A stretch of DNA of 64,000 nucleotides from CAYGVT01 sp964353355 (GTDB taxonomy: Archaea > Thermoplasmatota > DTKX01 > GCA-020343715). The position numbers were made by a program, and so were the translations under genes. Position 1 is the stretch's first letter. Each line of letters opens with the position of its first letter. The notes beneath the pieces are model-generated. The model was not told where the DNA came from. It saw only the letters and a list, made by a program, of their open reading frames with translations, and searched no databases. Below, piece after piece: positions 7,732 through 17,749 of this stretch. Location of the stretch: positions 21,998-85,997 of the forward strand of contig CAYGVT010000066.1 in the NCBI GenBank assembly GCA_964353355.1, written 5' to 3'.

Positions 7732-8226
7732 TCACGCGCCCTTGAGCAGGCGGGCCGCCTCGGCCTCCTGCAGCCTCATGGCACGCAGCACGTAGCGCAG
7801 CGCCTTGCGTCCGATGTCGTCGCGCATCTGCTGCGGCAAGTCGTCCAACTTCTCCTTGCGCGCGCGGTAGAGCTCCAGCCCGAACTCGTTCCAGTACAGG
7901 TAGGCGCTGTCGGGGTCCAGCTCCGCGGACTTGTTGTAGCTCTGCTCCGCGAGCTCGAAGTGGCCCGCCTCGATGGCGAATGCGCCCAGGCGCGAGTGGA
8001 AGAACGGGTTGTCGGGCGCGAGCTCGCACGCGCGCTTGTAGTCGGCGATGACCTCCTCGACGGGGACCTTGGGGACTCCCAGGGCGGATTCGGCCTTGCC
8101 GAAGTGGGCCTCGGCCGACTTGGGGTCGAGCTTGACGGCCTTCTTGAACCGGGCCATCGCCCCCTCGAAGTCCGCATCCGCGAGCTTCCTCTCACCCGCC
8201 TCGATCTCCTTGAGCGCCTCGTCCAT
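7732..8226 (-). CDS. Tetratricopeptide-repeat protein
   Basis: 164 residues with two to three TPR-like helical pairs. The consensus pattern is seen in segments such as DFEGAMARFKKAVKLDP (about 19-35) and HFELAEQSYNKSAELDP (about 89-105). No signal peptide or membrane helix. Such proteins act as protein-interaction scaffolds; the partner is not evident. It is transcribed alone, divergent from the phosphoribosyltransferase gene. Confidence 0.78.
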   Translation of the reverse strand: MDEALKEIEAGERKLADADFEGAMARFKKAVKLDPKSAEAHFGKAESALGVPKVPVEEVIADYKRACELAPDNPFFHSRLGAFAIEAGHFELAEQSYNKSAELDPDSAYLYWNEFGLELYRARKEKLDDLPQQMRDDIGRKALRYVLRAMRLQEAEAARLLKGA

Positions 8227-8451
8227 GGGTCATCACCTGTCCGTCGGTTGCTTGGGATTCCTACATACGTTTCGGCCCGCTCTTAAACCTTTGGTTTCGT
8301 TTGACACGGGAGCGAATGATGGTGCGTCCGTTCCTCTCCTCCCCCCCCCGCACCGGCCGCGGACGGGAGGGGGACCCGTCAACGGGACACGGCGGCTGCG
8401 CGGGGGTCGGGTGCAAACTTGAAGTATGCGTCGCGCCCCTTGTCGTTGGCG

Positions 8452-9159
8452 ATGTTCGCCGACCGCGACGACGCGGGCCGCGCTCTCGGCGTCGCGCTGC
8501 GCGCGAGGCCGTGGGCGCGCCCCGATGCCCGTCCGCTCGTGCTCGCCATCCCGCGCGGGGGCGTCCCCGTGGCCTACCACGCCGCGAGGGCGCTCGGGGC
8601 GCAGCTTGACCTGGTGGTGCCGAGGAAGCTACAGATACCGTGGGAGCCCGAGGCCGGGTTCGGGGCCGTGACCTCCGACGGCACGGTCACCCTCAACGAG
8701 CAACTGGTCGCGCGGCTGCGCCTCACGCGAGAGGAGGTGGGCAAGCTCGCGGCGAGGACGGTCGAGGAGGCAAAGCGGAGGGAGACGGAGTTCCGCGGCG
8801 ACGCGCCTCCGCCCGACGTCCGCGGCCGCGCGGTCGTCGTCGTGGACGACGGTATCGCCTCCGGCTTCACGATGGTCGCCGCGCTGCGGTCGCTGCGCGC
8901 GCGCGGCGCCCACACGCTCGCGGTGGGCGCGCCGTGCGCGCCCGCGGATTCCATCGACCGGGTCTCGCCCAACGCCGACGACGTGACCGTGCTCGAGGTC
9001 GACCGCGGCTGGTCCTTCGCGGTGGCCTCGCACTACGATCGGTGGTGGGACCTCGACGACGGAGAGGTCCACACATACCTGCACCGCGCGCGCGACGAGG
9101 GCCTCTTCAGCCCTGGCGCCGTCTTCCTAGGGTCGCCAGACCAGTCCAGAAATCATTAA
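8452..9159 (+). CDS. Phosphoribosyltransferase-family protein
   Basis: 235 residues from the ATG at 8452. A TTG at 8419 would add 11 residues, but the family normally begins with the MFADRDDAG motif found here. The PRPP-binding signature VVVVDDGIASGFTM sits near residues 126-139, and an IPRGGVPVA loop near 38. Family members with this arrangement are annotated as purine-type or general phosphoribosyltransferases, sometimes fused to hydrolases; the base acceptor cannot be told from sequence. It runs in the same direction as the surface protein that follows 7 bases later. Confidence 0.82.
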   Translation: MFADRDDAGRALGVALRARPWARPDARPLVLAIPRGGVPVAYHAARALGAQLDLVVPRKLQIPWEPEAGFGAVTSDGTVTLNEQLVARLRLTREEVGKLAARTVEEAKRRETEFRGDAPPPDVRGRAVVVVDDGIASGFTMVAALRSLRARGAHTLAVGAPCAPADSIDRVSPNADDVTVLEVDRGWSFAVASHYDRWWDLDDGEVHTYLHRARDEGLFSPGAVFLGSPDQSRNH

Positions 9160-9166
9160 TACCGCG

Positions 9167-11911
9167 ATGGCCCTTTTGAATGCCATGGGACGGCTGGCCA
9201 TCCGCGCGGCGCTGGTCGCTGGCGCGCTCCTCCTCGTGGCGCTGGCACAGGCCGCGCCGCCGGCCTCAGCGGACCGCGGGCCCGAGGACCTCGCGCTCTC
9301 TGGCACGGTGCGCACGGGGGACGGGCTGTCCTTCGTGAGGTCGGCGAGCGTGACGATGCAGGTCTACGACGGCGCTCGCACGGCCGCGAACTTGACCTTC
9401 ACGGGGCTACTGGTCTCCGGCGACGACGGCACCTTCGCCTTCACGGTGCCGGCGGCGGACTGGGACAGGGACCACAACGCGACGCTCCTGGCCTCATATC
9501 CCCTCGTGGGGGCCTCGGGGCAATCCGACTTCGCGCTCAGCGGCGCCACGGCGCAGCTGCGCGACGTGTCCCTCGGGTGGAACCGCACGCTGGGCATGGG
9601 CATCGTCCTGGAGCGCACCCGCGTCGCGACCGCCCGCGACGCCCAGGCCACCTTCGTCATCAACGTCACCAACTCGGGAAACGACACCGACGCGGTGCTG
9701 CTGCAGGCGCTGCCCGGGGACGCGGGCGTCACGGCCCAGTTCAGCCCCCGCGAGCGCGTCGAGCTCGCCCCCGGCAGGTCGCAGCTGGTGAGCCTCCTCG
9801 TGGAGGGCGACGGCCAGGGCGCTGGCGACCACGGTGTGCTCCTGAGCTGGAGCTCCGAGTGGTTCACCGCGGAGACCGGTCAGGTCGACCTGGTGTGGGA
9901 GGTCGTGCCCGAGGTGCTCCTGTCTGTGTCGGGGACCGGCATCTCATGGTGGCCGGACCCGCTCTACGACGGCGACGCGGCCCTGCTCAACTGCACAGTC
10001 GCCAACGGCGGTCGCGACCTCGCGCAGGGCGCGAACGTCACCGTCGTCCTCACCCACCCGACCATTGGGGAGGTGCTGCGCGACCGCGTGAGGCTGGACG
10101 TGCCCGCGCTCGGCGCCATGGTCGCCAGCTTCCCCTGGACAGCCGTATACTCCCTGCAGGCGTACGCACTGCGGTTCGAGGTCGAGCACCCCCTCGACGC
10201 AGGCCACGACGATGACACGGCCGAGGTACCTCTGCCGGTAGGCGTGCGCAACATGGCGCCCACGGTCGCGTTCATCTCGCCCGCGGAGGGTGCGCGCCTC
10301 ATCGGCATCGTCACGGTGCGTCTCTCCGTCACCGACCCCGACGGCGCGTCGGGCGCCACGGGGGCCTTCGTCCGCATCGACGGCGGCGCGTGGTCACCGC
10401 TTGCGCTCCCGAGCCCCTCCTACCGGTGGGAGACGACGACAGTCGTGGACGGCTGGCACACGCTCGAGGCCTACGCCACCGACAAGTACTCCGCCTCCGA
10501 CATCGTGTCCATCACGGTCAAGGTGGAGAACGAGGGCCCCAACGGGCCCCCGGCCGTCCTCGTCGAGGCGCCAGTGGAGGGCGACGTGTTCGCCTCCCTG
10601 CTGTGGGCCAAGGGAACGTCCTACGACCCTGACCCGTCCGATGCGGTCGAGCGCGTCGAGGCGCGCATCGACGACGGCGCGTGGGCGGCCGCGGACGGCA
10701 CGGCCCACTGGACGTACGAGGCCGACTGCTCCGGCCTCGCGGCGGGCGCGCACGAGCTTTGGGTGCGCGCGTTCGACGGCATCGACACGTCCTCGCCCGT
10801 GCGTGTCAACTTCACCGTGACCAAGCAGGGCGCGACCGCCCTGGTCCTGGACTTCCATGTGTTCCCGGTCTCCTCCCTGCCGGGCGAGCTCGTCGAGCTG
10901 CGCGGCTCGGTCAGGTACAGTAACGGCGTGCGCGCACGCGCCGCAGAGGTCCACCTCTCGGGGCAGGGCGTGCTGGCGGACAGGTCCGTCACCGCCGACG
11001 TGCGAGGGGAGTTCACCGATACAATCACCGCGCCAGCGGACGCGGGAGTCTACACCTACAGAGCGCAGGCCTCGGACGGGATGGGCATGTCCAAGTCCGG
11101 GGAGGCGAACCTCACGGTCATCAGGCCCGTCTCGCCGGACCTCATGGTGGCCTCCATCGTCCTCGAGGGCGAGCTCCGGGCGGTGGGCGTCAACATCACC
11201 GTCGGGGTCGAGGTCCGCAACCTAGGCACGGGCCAGGCCGAGTGCAACCTCACCGCGTGGGAGGGGGAGCCCGGCCAGGGCAGGCTCGTCGTCCGGCGGC
11301 TCATCACGGTCTACGACGCGCTCAATGCGTCGTTCGAGTGGGAGCCCTCCGAGGCGGGCAGCGTCGTCCTCTGGGTCGCCTTGGAGGACGTGAGGCCCCT
11401 GGACACGAACGCGAGCAACGACCGCCGCTCGGAGCCCGTCACGGTCCTCGACGTGCCCGACGTGGTGCTGCTCAGGGTCGTGCCCTCGAACCTGAGGCCC
11501 TACGAGGAGCTCGCGATCACGATCTCGGCCGCGCTCGAGAACACGGGGGGCGTCAACGCCACCTGCGACGTCGAGCTGTTCCTGGACGACCTCAACGAAT
11601 CGTCCCGTATCGGAATGAGCACGGACGTGCTGGTGCCCGCCGGCGGGAGCGGCTATGCCACGTTCGACTGGATGCCTGTGAAGGGCCACCACACCCTCTA
11701 CGCGCGTGTGCGCAACGTGCACCCGGTCGAGGTGAGGACGGACAACAACGAGGGGTCCCAGGCCGTCGACGTGACGGGACCCTATGAGCCGGAGCCCAGG
11801 GACGAGCAGGGGTTCCTGCCTGGCCCCTCCGCGGCGCTCGCCGTCGCGGCCGTCGCCGCCTGCGCGGCCGCCGTGCTGCTCGCCCGCTCGCCTCGACGCC
11901 GCCGACGGTGA
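9167..11911 (+). CDS. Large secreted, C-terminally membrane-anchored protein with CARDB/Ig-like repeats
   Basis: 914 residues. An N-terminal signal sequence (hydrophobic about 10-30, ending APPASA) is followed by several beta-sandwich repeats. The first resembles a carboxypeptidase-regulatory-like domain (LSGTVRTGDG). Later ones are CARDB-like (NITVGVEVRNLGTGQAECN near 675) and PKD/Ig-like, including a repeated pattern PTVAFISPAEG and VSITVKVENEGPNG. A transmembrane helix and Arg-rich tail close the protein. Many N-x-S/T sites suit surface glycosylation. Probably a structural or adhesion component of the cell envelope. The start lies after an AATCATTAATACC box, consistent with a leaderless message. 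Confidence 0.82.
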   Translation: MALLNAMGRLAIRAALVAGALLLVALAQAAPPASADRGPEDLALSGTVRTGDGLSFVRSASVTMQVYDGARTAANLTFTGLLVSGDDGTFAFTVPAADWDRDHNATLLASYPLVGASGQSDFALSGATAQLRDVSLGWNRTLGMGIVLERTRVATARDAQATFVINVTNSGNDTDAVLLQALPGDAGVTAQFSPRERVELAPGRSQLVSLLVEGDGQGAGDHGVLLSWSSEWFTAETGQVDLVWEVVPEVLLSVSGTGISWWPDPLYDGDAALLNCTVANGGRDLAQGANVTVVLTHPTIGEVLRDRVRLDVPALGAMVASFPWTAVYSLQAYALRFEVEHPLDAGHDDDTAEVPLPVGVRNMAPTVAFISPAEGARLIGIVTVRLSVTDPDGASGATGAFVRIDGGAWSPLALPSPSYRWETTTVVDGWHTLEAYATDKYSASDIVSITVKVENEGPNGPPAVLVEAPVEGDVFASLLWAKGTSYDPDPSDAVERVEARIDDGAWAAADGTAHWTYEADCSGLAAGAHELWVRAFDGIDTSSPVRVNFTVTKQGATALVLDFHVFPVSSLPGELVELRGSVRYSNGVRARAAEVHLSGQGVLADRSVTADVRGEFTDTITAPADAGVYTYRAQASDGMGMSKSGEANLTVIRPVSPDLMVASIVLEGELRAVGVNITVGVEVRNLGTGQAECNLTAWEGEPGQGRLVVRRLITVYDALNASFEWEPSEAGSVVLWVALEDVRPLDTNASNDRRSEPVTVLDVPDVVLLRVVPSNLRPYEELAITISAALENTGGVNATCDVELFLDDLNESSRIGMSTDVLVPAGGSGYATFDWMPVKGHHTLYARVRNVHPVEVRTDNNEGSQAVDVTGPYEPEPRDEQGFLPGPSAALAVAAVAACAAAVLLARSPRRRRR

Positions 11912-11962
11912 CGGTGACCTCGCCGAATGGTTGATAACGGCCGCCAGCCATCCACGACCAGC

Positions 11963-13618
11963 ATGGCCGAGCCTACCGCGGACCGGGAGCTCATCGTCCA
12001 TCTCTTCGAGGGGGGCGGCATCACGGAGGGCGAGCTGCGCGAGTTCCTCGCCTCCCGCCCGGGCGCGCTGTCGCGGCACCTGACCGAGGAGTTCGTGCGC
12101 ACCGTCGGCGCGCTGCGCCGCGGCGACTTCCACGAGGTCGAGGCCAGGGGCTTCGTCGTCCCCGCGCCCTCGAACCTTGAGCCCCTGTTCGTCGTCGCCC
12201 GCCAGCGCATCGAGCGCCTCATGAACTGCCCGACCGCGCTCGCGGTGCTCTCGCCCAGCCCCACTGACGCGCGGTTCGCGCTGCCCGTCGTCGTGCCGCG
12301 CGACGTTGCGCCCGCCATGGAGCTGCGCCACGCCCGGTTCGCGCGCGTGCGCGCGACGCTCCTGAACCTGGAGTCGCTCGGGGGGGCCCCCGCGCGGTTC
12401 CTGCTCGCCCACGAGGTCCACGCGCTCACGCTCGAGGACTTCTTCGCGGCGCGCGCGCCCTCCCTCACGGGCGCCGACGTGCTCCGCCTGCTACAGGACC
12501 GGTTGAACCTGGACTACCCTGAGGTCCGGATGGCGCTCCTCGTGCACCTGTTCTCCGCGCCCCCCTACCTCGACCGCGCAGGGGGCACGGGCCTCACGCT
12601 CCTCGCTTGCGAGGACCGGGCCCGGTGCCTGAGCAAGCGCGCGCTCGAGGACGTGCTGGGCGACATGCGGTACGCGCTCCCGCCCTTCATGACGGGGCGG
12701 CGCGCGAGCGCCACCATGGACTACCACGGCATCCGGGGGGTGCCCCTGCGGTTCGGACCCTCCAGGATGAGCTGGAGGTTCGATGCCCCCGCGCGGGAAG
12801 CGGCGTCCTTCCTCAAGGACCGCGTCCCCCCGGTCGCGGGCGCGGAGGTGTCGATGTCGACGCGCAGCGTGCTGGAGGTCCACGACTTCGAGCGGTCCAT
12901 CAAGGAGATGGCGCGGCACCGCACCGACACGCAGCTGGTGCTCAGCGTTTCGGACCTACCTGTGCTGCTGGGGCGCGACGACGTCACCCGCGACGAGCGG
13001 GCGCTCGCGCTGCACGAGCAGTCTGAGGACATCGCCCACGCGGTCGTGCACGCGGCCGCGCGCGTGCCCGGCACCGTGCTCGAGCCCATCGAGCGAGGGG
13101 CCCTCGTGGACGCCATCCTGCGCGACATCCACAAGGACTGGCCAGACCTCGAGCGGCTGCTGCGGGGCGAGGTGCTCCTGGACCTGGGCGCGCGCGGTGG
13201 CCTCATCGAGCACGCGACGCGCGCGGCGGGCGCGGCCGCGCGCGCGTTCGGCCGGCCCCCCGAGGAGGCGGCCCGCGCCGTCAAGGACATGTACGTCGAC
13301 GTGTTCGCGCGGTTCTACGGCGAGCTCGAGCCCACGCTGCGCCACCACATCGCCGTCCTCGAGAAGCGCGAGCGCGCCCTGCTTGAGCAGATGGACCGCG
13401 ACCTGCTCGACGCCATCGAGGGGGCGTTCCTGCAGCTCGACGCGAAGTGGCCCGACGGCTGGCCCTACCCCGAGTTCGAGCGGCTGGTCCTATCGCGCGT
13501 GCAGCTCGGCCGCGCGCGCCTGAGGCGCAAGTTCGACCTCCTGCGGCAGGAGGGCGAGGTCCGCGAGGTGACGCATGGCGTGTACATGCGCATCTGGGGC
13601 CTCTCGCGGTTCCTGTGA
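11963..13618 (+). CDS. Large protein of unknown function upstream of MCM
   Basis: 551 residues from the ATG at 11963 (an in-frame ATG at 11927 would add 12 uncharacteristic residues). No signal peptide and no membrane helix; mostly alpha-helical and very charged. It opens with a short helical region (ELIVHLFEGGGITEGELREFL), and the last 60 residues (FERLVLSRVQLGRARLRRKFDLL, then a TYPE-like VTHGVYMRIWGL end) could form a winged helix. No recognised catalytic motif. It reads into MCM with a 93-base gap that has its own AT-rich element, so a replication link is only positional. Confidence 0.62.
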   Translation: MAEPTADRELIVHLFEGGGITEGELREFLASRPGALSRHLTEEFVRTVGALRRGDFHEVEARGFVVPAPSNLEPLFVVARQRIERLMNCPTALAVLSPSPTDARFALPVVVPRDVAPAMELRHARFARVRATLLNLESLGGAPARFLLAHEVHALTLEDFFAARAPSLTGADVLRLLQDRLNLDYPEVRMALLVHLFSAPPYLDRAGGTGLTLLACEDRARCLSKRALEDVLGDMRYALPPFMTGRRASATMDYHGIRGVPLRFGPSRMSWRFDAPAREAASFLKDRVPPVAGAEVSMSTRSVLEVHDFERSIKEMARHRTDTQLVLSVSDLPVLLGRDDVTRDERALALHEQSEDIAHAVVHAAARVPGTVLEPIERGALVDAILRDIHKDWPDLERLLRGEVLLDLGARGGLIEHATRAAGAAARAFGRPPEEAARAVKDMYVDVFARFYGELEPTLRHHIAVLEKRERALLEQMDRDLLDAIEGAFLQLDAKWPDGWPYPEFERLVLSRVQLGRARLRRKFDLLRQEGEVREVTHGVYMRIWGLSRFL

Positions 13619-13711
13619 GGTGGCGTGCGGGCGTGCGCCACATTCGCTGAACCCCCCGTAAGCAATATCTCCCCCCTTCGCCATAGGGGGCATTCCCCGC
13701 GGGAGAGGGAC

Positions 13712-15880
13712 ATGGCAGAGGAGTACTCCGAGGAGAGCCTGAAGGAGCTGTGGAGCTCCTTCTTCAAGGAGCACGGCTACGTGCCGCCGCTGCTCGACAT
13801 CGCGGCGCGCTACCCCGAGGTCCGCTCGCTCGAGGTCACCTACCCCGACATCTCGCGGTTCAACATCGCGCTCGCGGACCACCTCCTCGAGCAGCCGCTT
13901 GCCGCGCTCGCGGCGGCCGAGAAGGCCTCGCAGCAGCTGATGCCCCCCACCGCGCGGGCGCCCGTGCACATCCGCGTGTCGCAGCTGCCCAAGGACCCCG
14001 AGTACGGCCGCATCGGCATCCGCGACCTGCGCAGCAAGCACCTCGGCCGCCTCATCGCCGTCGAGGGGCTGGTGCGCAAGTCCACCGAGGTGCGGCCGAG
14101 GCTGAAGCTCGCGGTGTACCAGTGCCTGCGGTGCGGGGCCATCCACCACCTCGAGCAGGACTCGCTCGTGCTCAAGGAGCCGCTCGAGTGCTTCAAGGAG
14201 GGCGGCGGCTGCGGCCGGGCGGCCACGTCGACCAAGTTCAGGCTCATCACCAACTACGCGTCCCTCCCGGACCCGTTCGCGACCGCCTACCAGGGCAAGG
14301 CGCTGGACTTCTCCGAGTTCGTCGACACCCAGAAGATCGAGATACAGGAGAGCCCCGAGGGCCTCCGGGGCGGTGACCAGCCCCAGCGGCTCGTCGCCTA
14401 CACCCAAGACGACCTCGCCGGCATCCTCTCGCCGGGGGACCGCATCGTCATCAACGGCGTGCTCCGCGAGACCCCCAAGGGCCAGGGCGCGCAGAAGTCG
14501 ACGCTGTTCGACATCTTCATGGACGTGGTGTCCATCGAGAAGGAGAAGCGCGACTTCGAGTCCATCGTCATAACCGAGGAGGACGAGCTGCGCATCAAGG
14601 AGACCTCGCACGACGTCGCGCTCATGGACAAGTTCACGACCTCCATCGCCCCCACCATCTACGGCCTGGAGCGCGAGAAGGAGGCGCTGTCGCTGCAGCT
14701 CTTCGGCGGGGTCGCCAAGGTCCTGCCCGACGGCACGCGCATCCGAGGCGACATCCACATAATGCTCGTGGGCGACCCGGGCACGGCCAAGTCCCAGCTG
14801 CTGCGGTACATGACGGCCCTCGCGCCAAGGGCCATCTACACGTCCGGCAAGGCCACGACGGCGGCTGGACTCACCGCGGCCGCGGTGCGCGACGAGTTCG
14901 GCGAGGGCCGCTGGACGCTCGAGGCGGGCGCGCTCGTGCTCGCGGACAAGGGCCTGTGCGCCATCGACGAGCTCGACAAGATGAACGAGCAGGACCGCGG
15001 CGCGATGCACGAGGCGATGGAGCAGCAGAGCATCTCCGTCGCCAAGGCGGGCATCACGGCCACGCTCCAGTCCCGGTGCGCCATCCTGGGCGCGGCCAAC
15101 CCCAAGCTGGGGCGGTTCCACGAGCACGCGCTCATGGTCGAGCAGATAGACCTGCCGCCCGCCCTGTTCTCCAGGTTCGACATCATCTTCTCCCTCATCG
15201 ACAAGCCGGACTCGGCCTGGGACGCCAGGCTCGCCGACCACATCCTCAAGGTCCACCGCGTCGGGGAGATAAGCCGCCTCAAGGAGCACCTGGACGGCCT
15301 CCCCCTGCCCGAGGGCATGGAGGAGGAGTCGACGGACGCCGTCATGCCCGCCTTCGAGCCCGAGTTCGTGCGCAAGTACGTGGCCTACGCCAAGAACAAC
15401 GTCTTCCCCGTGCTCACGCGGGAGGCGACGGCGGCCATCCGCGAGTACTACATCCGCATCCGCAAGCAGGGCGAGGGCGAGGAGGCCTCTGTGCCCCTCA
15501 CCGCGAGGCAGCTCGAGGCGTTCGTCCGTCTCGCGGAGGCCGCGGCCAGGGCGCGGCTCTCCGAGACGGTCGAGCGCGAGGACGCCGATCGCGGGATCCG
15601 CATCGTCGACTACTGGCTCAAGAAGATAATGGGCGGCGAGAAGTTCGACATCGATGTCATCGCCACCGGCATCAGCCACTCCCAGCGCGAGCGCATGCGC
15701 ATCCTGCTGGACATCATCGAGAAGCTCACCAAGGGCGGCCGCGGCGCGCTCGAGGACGACGTGCTCGCGGACGCTGAGGGCTTCAACATCGACCGCACGC
15801 AGGCCAAGGACGTCCTCAAGCGCCTGGTCTCGGACGGCCGCGTCTACCAGCCCACGGTGGGCACCTACAGGATGGTCTGA
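13712..15880 (+). CDS. mcm: Replicative DNA helicase MCM
   Basis: 722 residues, start ATG with GGGAGAGGGAC ahead. The N-terminal domain carries a zinc motif near residues 135-170 (CLRC, later CFKEGGGC) and the OB-fold. The AAA+ domain has Walker A GDPGTAKS near 353-360, Walker B LCAIDELDKM near 415-424 and the arginine finger in LFSRFDIIF. A C-terminal winged helix follows (FNIDRTQAKDVLKRLVSDG). The single archaeal MCM forms the hexameric fork helicase. The unknown gene upstream and DUF424 downstream do not form a classic replication operon. No intein. Confidence 0.97.
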   Translation: MAEEYSEESLKELWSSFFKEHGYVPPLLDIAARYPEVRSLEVTYPDISRFNIALADHLLEQPLAALAAAEKASQQLMPPTARAPVHIRVSQLPKDPEYGRIGIRDLRSKHLGRLIAVEGLVRKSTEVRPRLKLAVYQCLRCGAIHHLEQDSLVLKEPLECFKEGGGCGRAATSTKFRLITNYASLPDPFATAYQGKALDFSEFVDTQKIEIQESPEGLRGGDQPQRLVAYTQDDLAGILSPGDRIVINGVLRETPKGQGAQKSTLFDIFMDVVSIEKEKRDFESIVITEEDELRIKETSHDVALMDKFTTSIAPTIYGLEREKEALSLQLFGGVAKVLPDGTRIRGDIHIMLVGDPGTAKSQLLRYMTALAPRAIYTSGKATTAAGLTAAAVRDEFGEGRWTLEAGALVLADKGLCAIDELDKMNEQDRGAMHEAMEQQSISVAKAGITATLQSRCAILGAANPKLGRFHEHALMVEQIDLPPALFSRFDIIFSLIDKPDSAWDARLADHILKVHRVGEISRLKEHLDGLPLPEGMEEESTDAVMPAFEPEFVRKYVAYAKNNVFPVLTREATAAIREYYIRIRKQGEGEEASVPLTARQLEAFVRLAEAAARARLSETVEREDADRGIRIVDYWLKKIMGGEKFDIDVIATGISHSQRERMRILLDIIEKLTKGGRGALEDDVLADAEGFNIDRTQAKDVLKRLVSDGRVYQPTVGTYRMV

Positions 15881-15921
15881 GAGGCCCTGTTGTTCGCCGC
15901 CATGCGAACCTCCTGCGAATC

Positions 15922-15929
15922 TATAAAAA
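15922..15929 (+). promoter_or_regulatory. TATA box of the DUF424 gene
   Basis: TATAAAAA, about 47-54 bases upstream of the chosen ATG at 15976. A second, nearer in-frame ATG at 15946 would fit a leaderless transcript; the GAGGGTG ribosome site before 15976 decides for the downstream start. Confidence 0.6.
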
Positions 15930-15975
15930 CCCACGGGTGGCTAGCATGGGTGCCAGCATACCCGAGGGTGCCCAC

Positions 15976-16275
15976 ATGATCTACGTGAAGGTCCACAAGC
16001 GGGGCGGCCATGTGTGCGCGGCCGCGTGCGACGAGAAGCTGCTGGGGGCGACGCTCGAGGACGGGCCCTACTGCGTCATGGTCAAGGAGTCCTTCTTCAA
16101 GGGCGAGCTCGTCGATGACCACGACGAGGAGACGCAGGCCGTGTTCAGGCGCGCGAGCTCGCTCAACCTGTTCGGCGAGCATGCGGTCGCGCTCGGCGTG
16201 CGGGCGGGTTGCATCGACGAGGCGACCGTCGTGCGCATCAAGGGAGTGCCGCACGCGCAGATGTTCATTGTATAG
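15976..16275 (+). CDS. DUF424-family archaeal protein
   Basis: 99 residues starting MIYVKVHKRGGHVCAAACDE, the hallmark of DUF424 (short archaeal proteins with an N-terminal KVH segment and a CDEKLLG motif). GAGGGTG precedes the ATG. The C-terminal half (NLFGEHAVALGVRAGCIDEA and on) also fits the family. The molecular role is unknown; family members often lie by translation or replication genes, and this one follows MCM. Confidence 0.8.
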   Translation: MIYVKVHKRGGHVCAAACDEKLLGATLEDGPYCVMVKESFFKGELVDDHDEETQAVFRRASSLNLFGEHAVALGVRAGCIDEATVVRIKGVPHAQMFIV

Positions 16276-16389
16276 CGTGCCGGGCGGTGGGCCATCCGGG
16301 CGATGCTGGCGCCCTTTTTCACACCTCTGGAAATCTTGCGCAAACGGTTATGTAGTACTGCCACCTTCTACATTCCTGGAGGGCTACTG

Positions 16390-17247
<858 letters not shown>

Positions 17248-17338
17248 CCCCCCCGCCCCCCCCGTGCCACGGGTGGTCCAGCATGCTACGTGGATGCCCC
17301 CAGGGACTTTTACCAGGCGACCCGCACGAAGGCGTCGG

Positions 17339-17347
17339 TTTTATATA
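17339..17347 (+). promoter_or_regulatory. TATA box of the small zinc-ribbon gene
   Basis: TTTTATATA, 75-83 bases upstream of the ATG at 17422. This distance implies an untranslated leader of about 50 bases, unusual for this window, where most transcripts look leaderless. Confidence 0.6.
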
Positions 17348-17421
17348 GTAGAACCTTGTTGCCTATCCGAAGGGCCTTCCCAAGAGGGTTGGACCTTCTA
17401 AGAACCTAAAGGAAGTATAGC

Positions 17422-17607
17422 ATGCAGCAAGAGCGTGGATACGACAGGAGGGGAGGCCGGGACTTCGACCGCCCGCCCCGTGAGCAGCACAAGATAACCT
17501 GCGCGGATTGTGGCAAGGAAGACACGGTCCCGTTCAAGCCTGACGGCAACAGGCCAGTCTACTGCCGCGAGTGCTTCTCCAAGCACCGCCCCCCAAGGCG
17601 GTTCTAG
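17422..17607 (+). CDS. Small CxxCxxC-type zinc-ribbon protein
   Basis: 61 residues: a basic, Arg/Gly-rich N-terminus, then CADC and CREC pairs 18 residues apart (zinc ribbon), ending KHRPPRRF. This matches the CxxC_CxxC_SSSS-type small archaeal and bacterial ribbons thought to bind nucleic acid. AAAGGAAG precedes the start. Clear TATA box upstream; stands alone. Confidence 0.75.
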   Translation: MQQERGYDRRGGRDFDRPPREQHKITCADCGKEDTVPFKPDGNRPVYCRECFSKHRPPRRF

Positions 17608-17749
17608 ACCTACGAACGCAATGGGGGCGGCGAACCGCTGCCCCCGACGACCGCGGTCGGTGCGTCAAGCACCTCCGCGGCCGATCCATTTTTTTCCCTT
17701 TACCAGCCAGCCATGGCCATGCCCTGCGGCGTGGCCGCCGGCTCCCCCG

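Noticed and set aside
8300..8418. C-run and GGGAGGGGG stretch as a terminator hairpin
   Set aside because: Pairing is imperfect and no T tract follows; left as GC-rich spacer.
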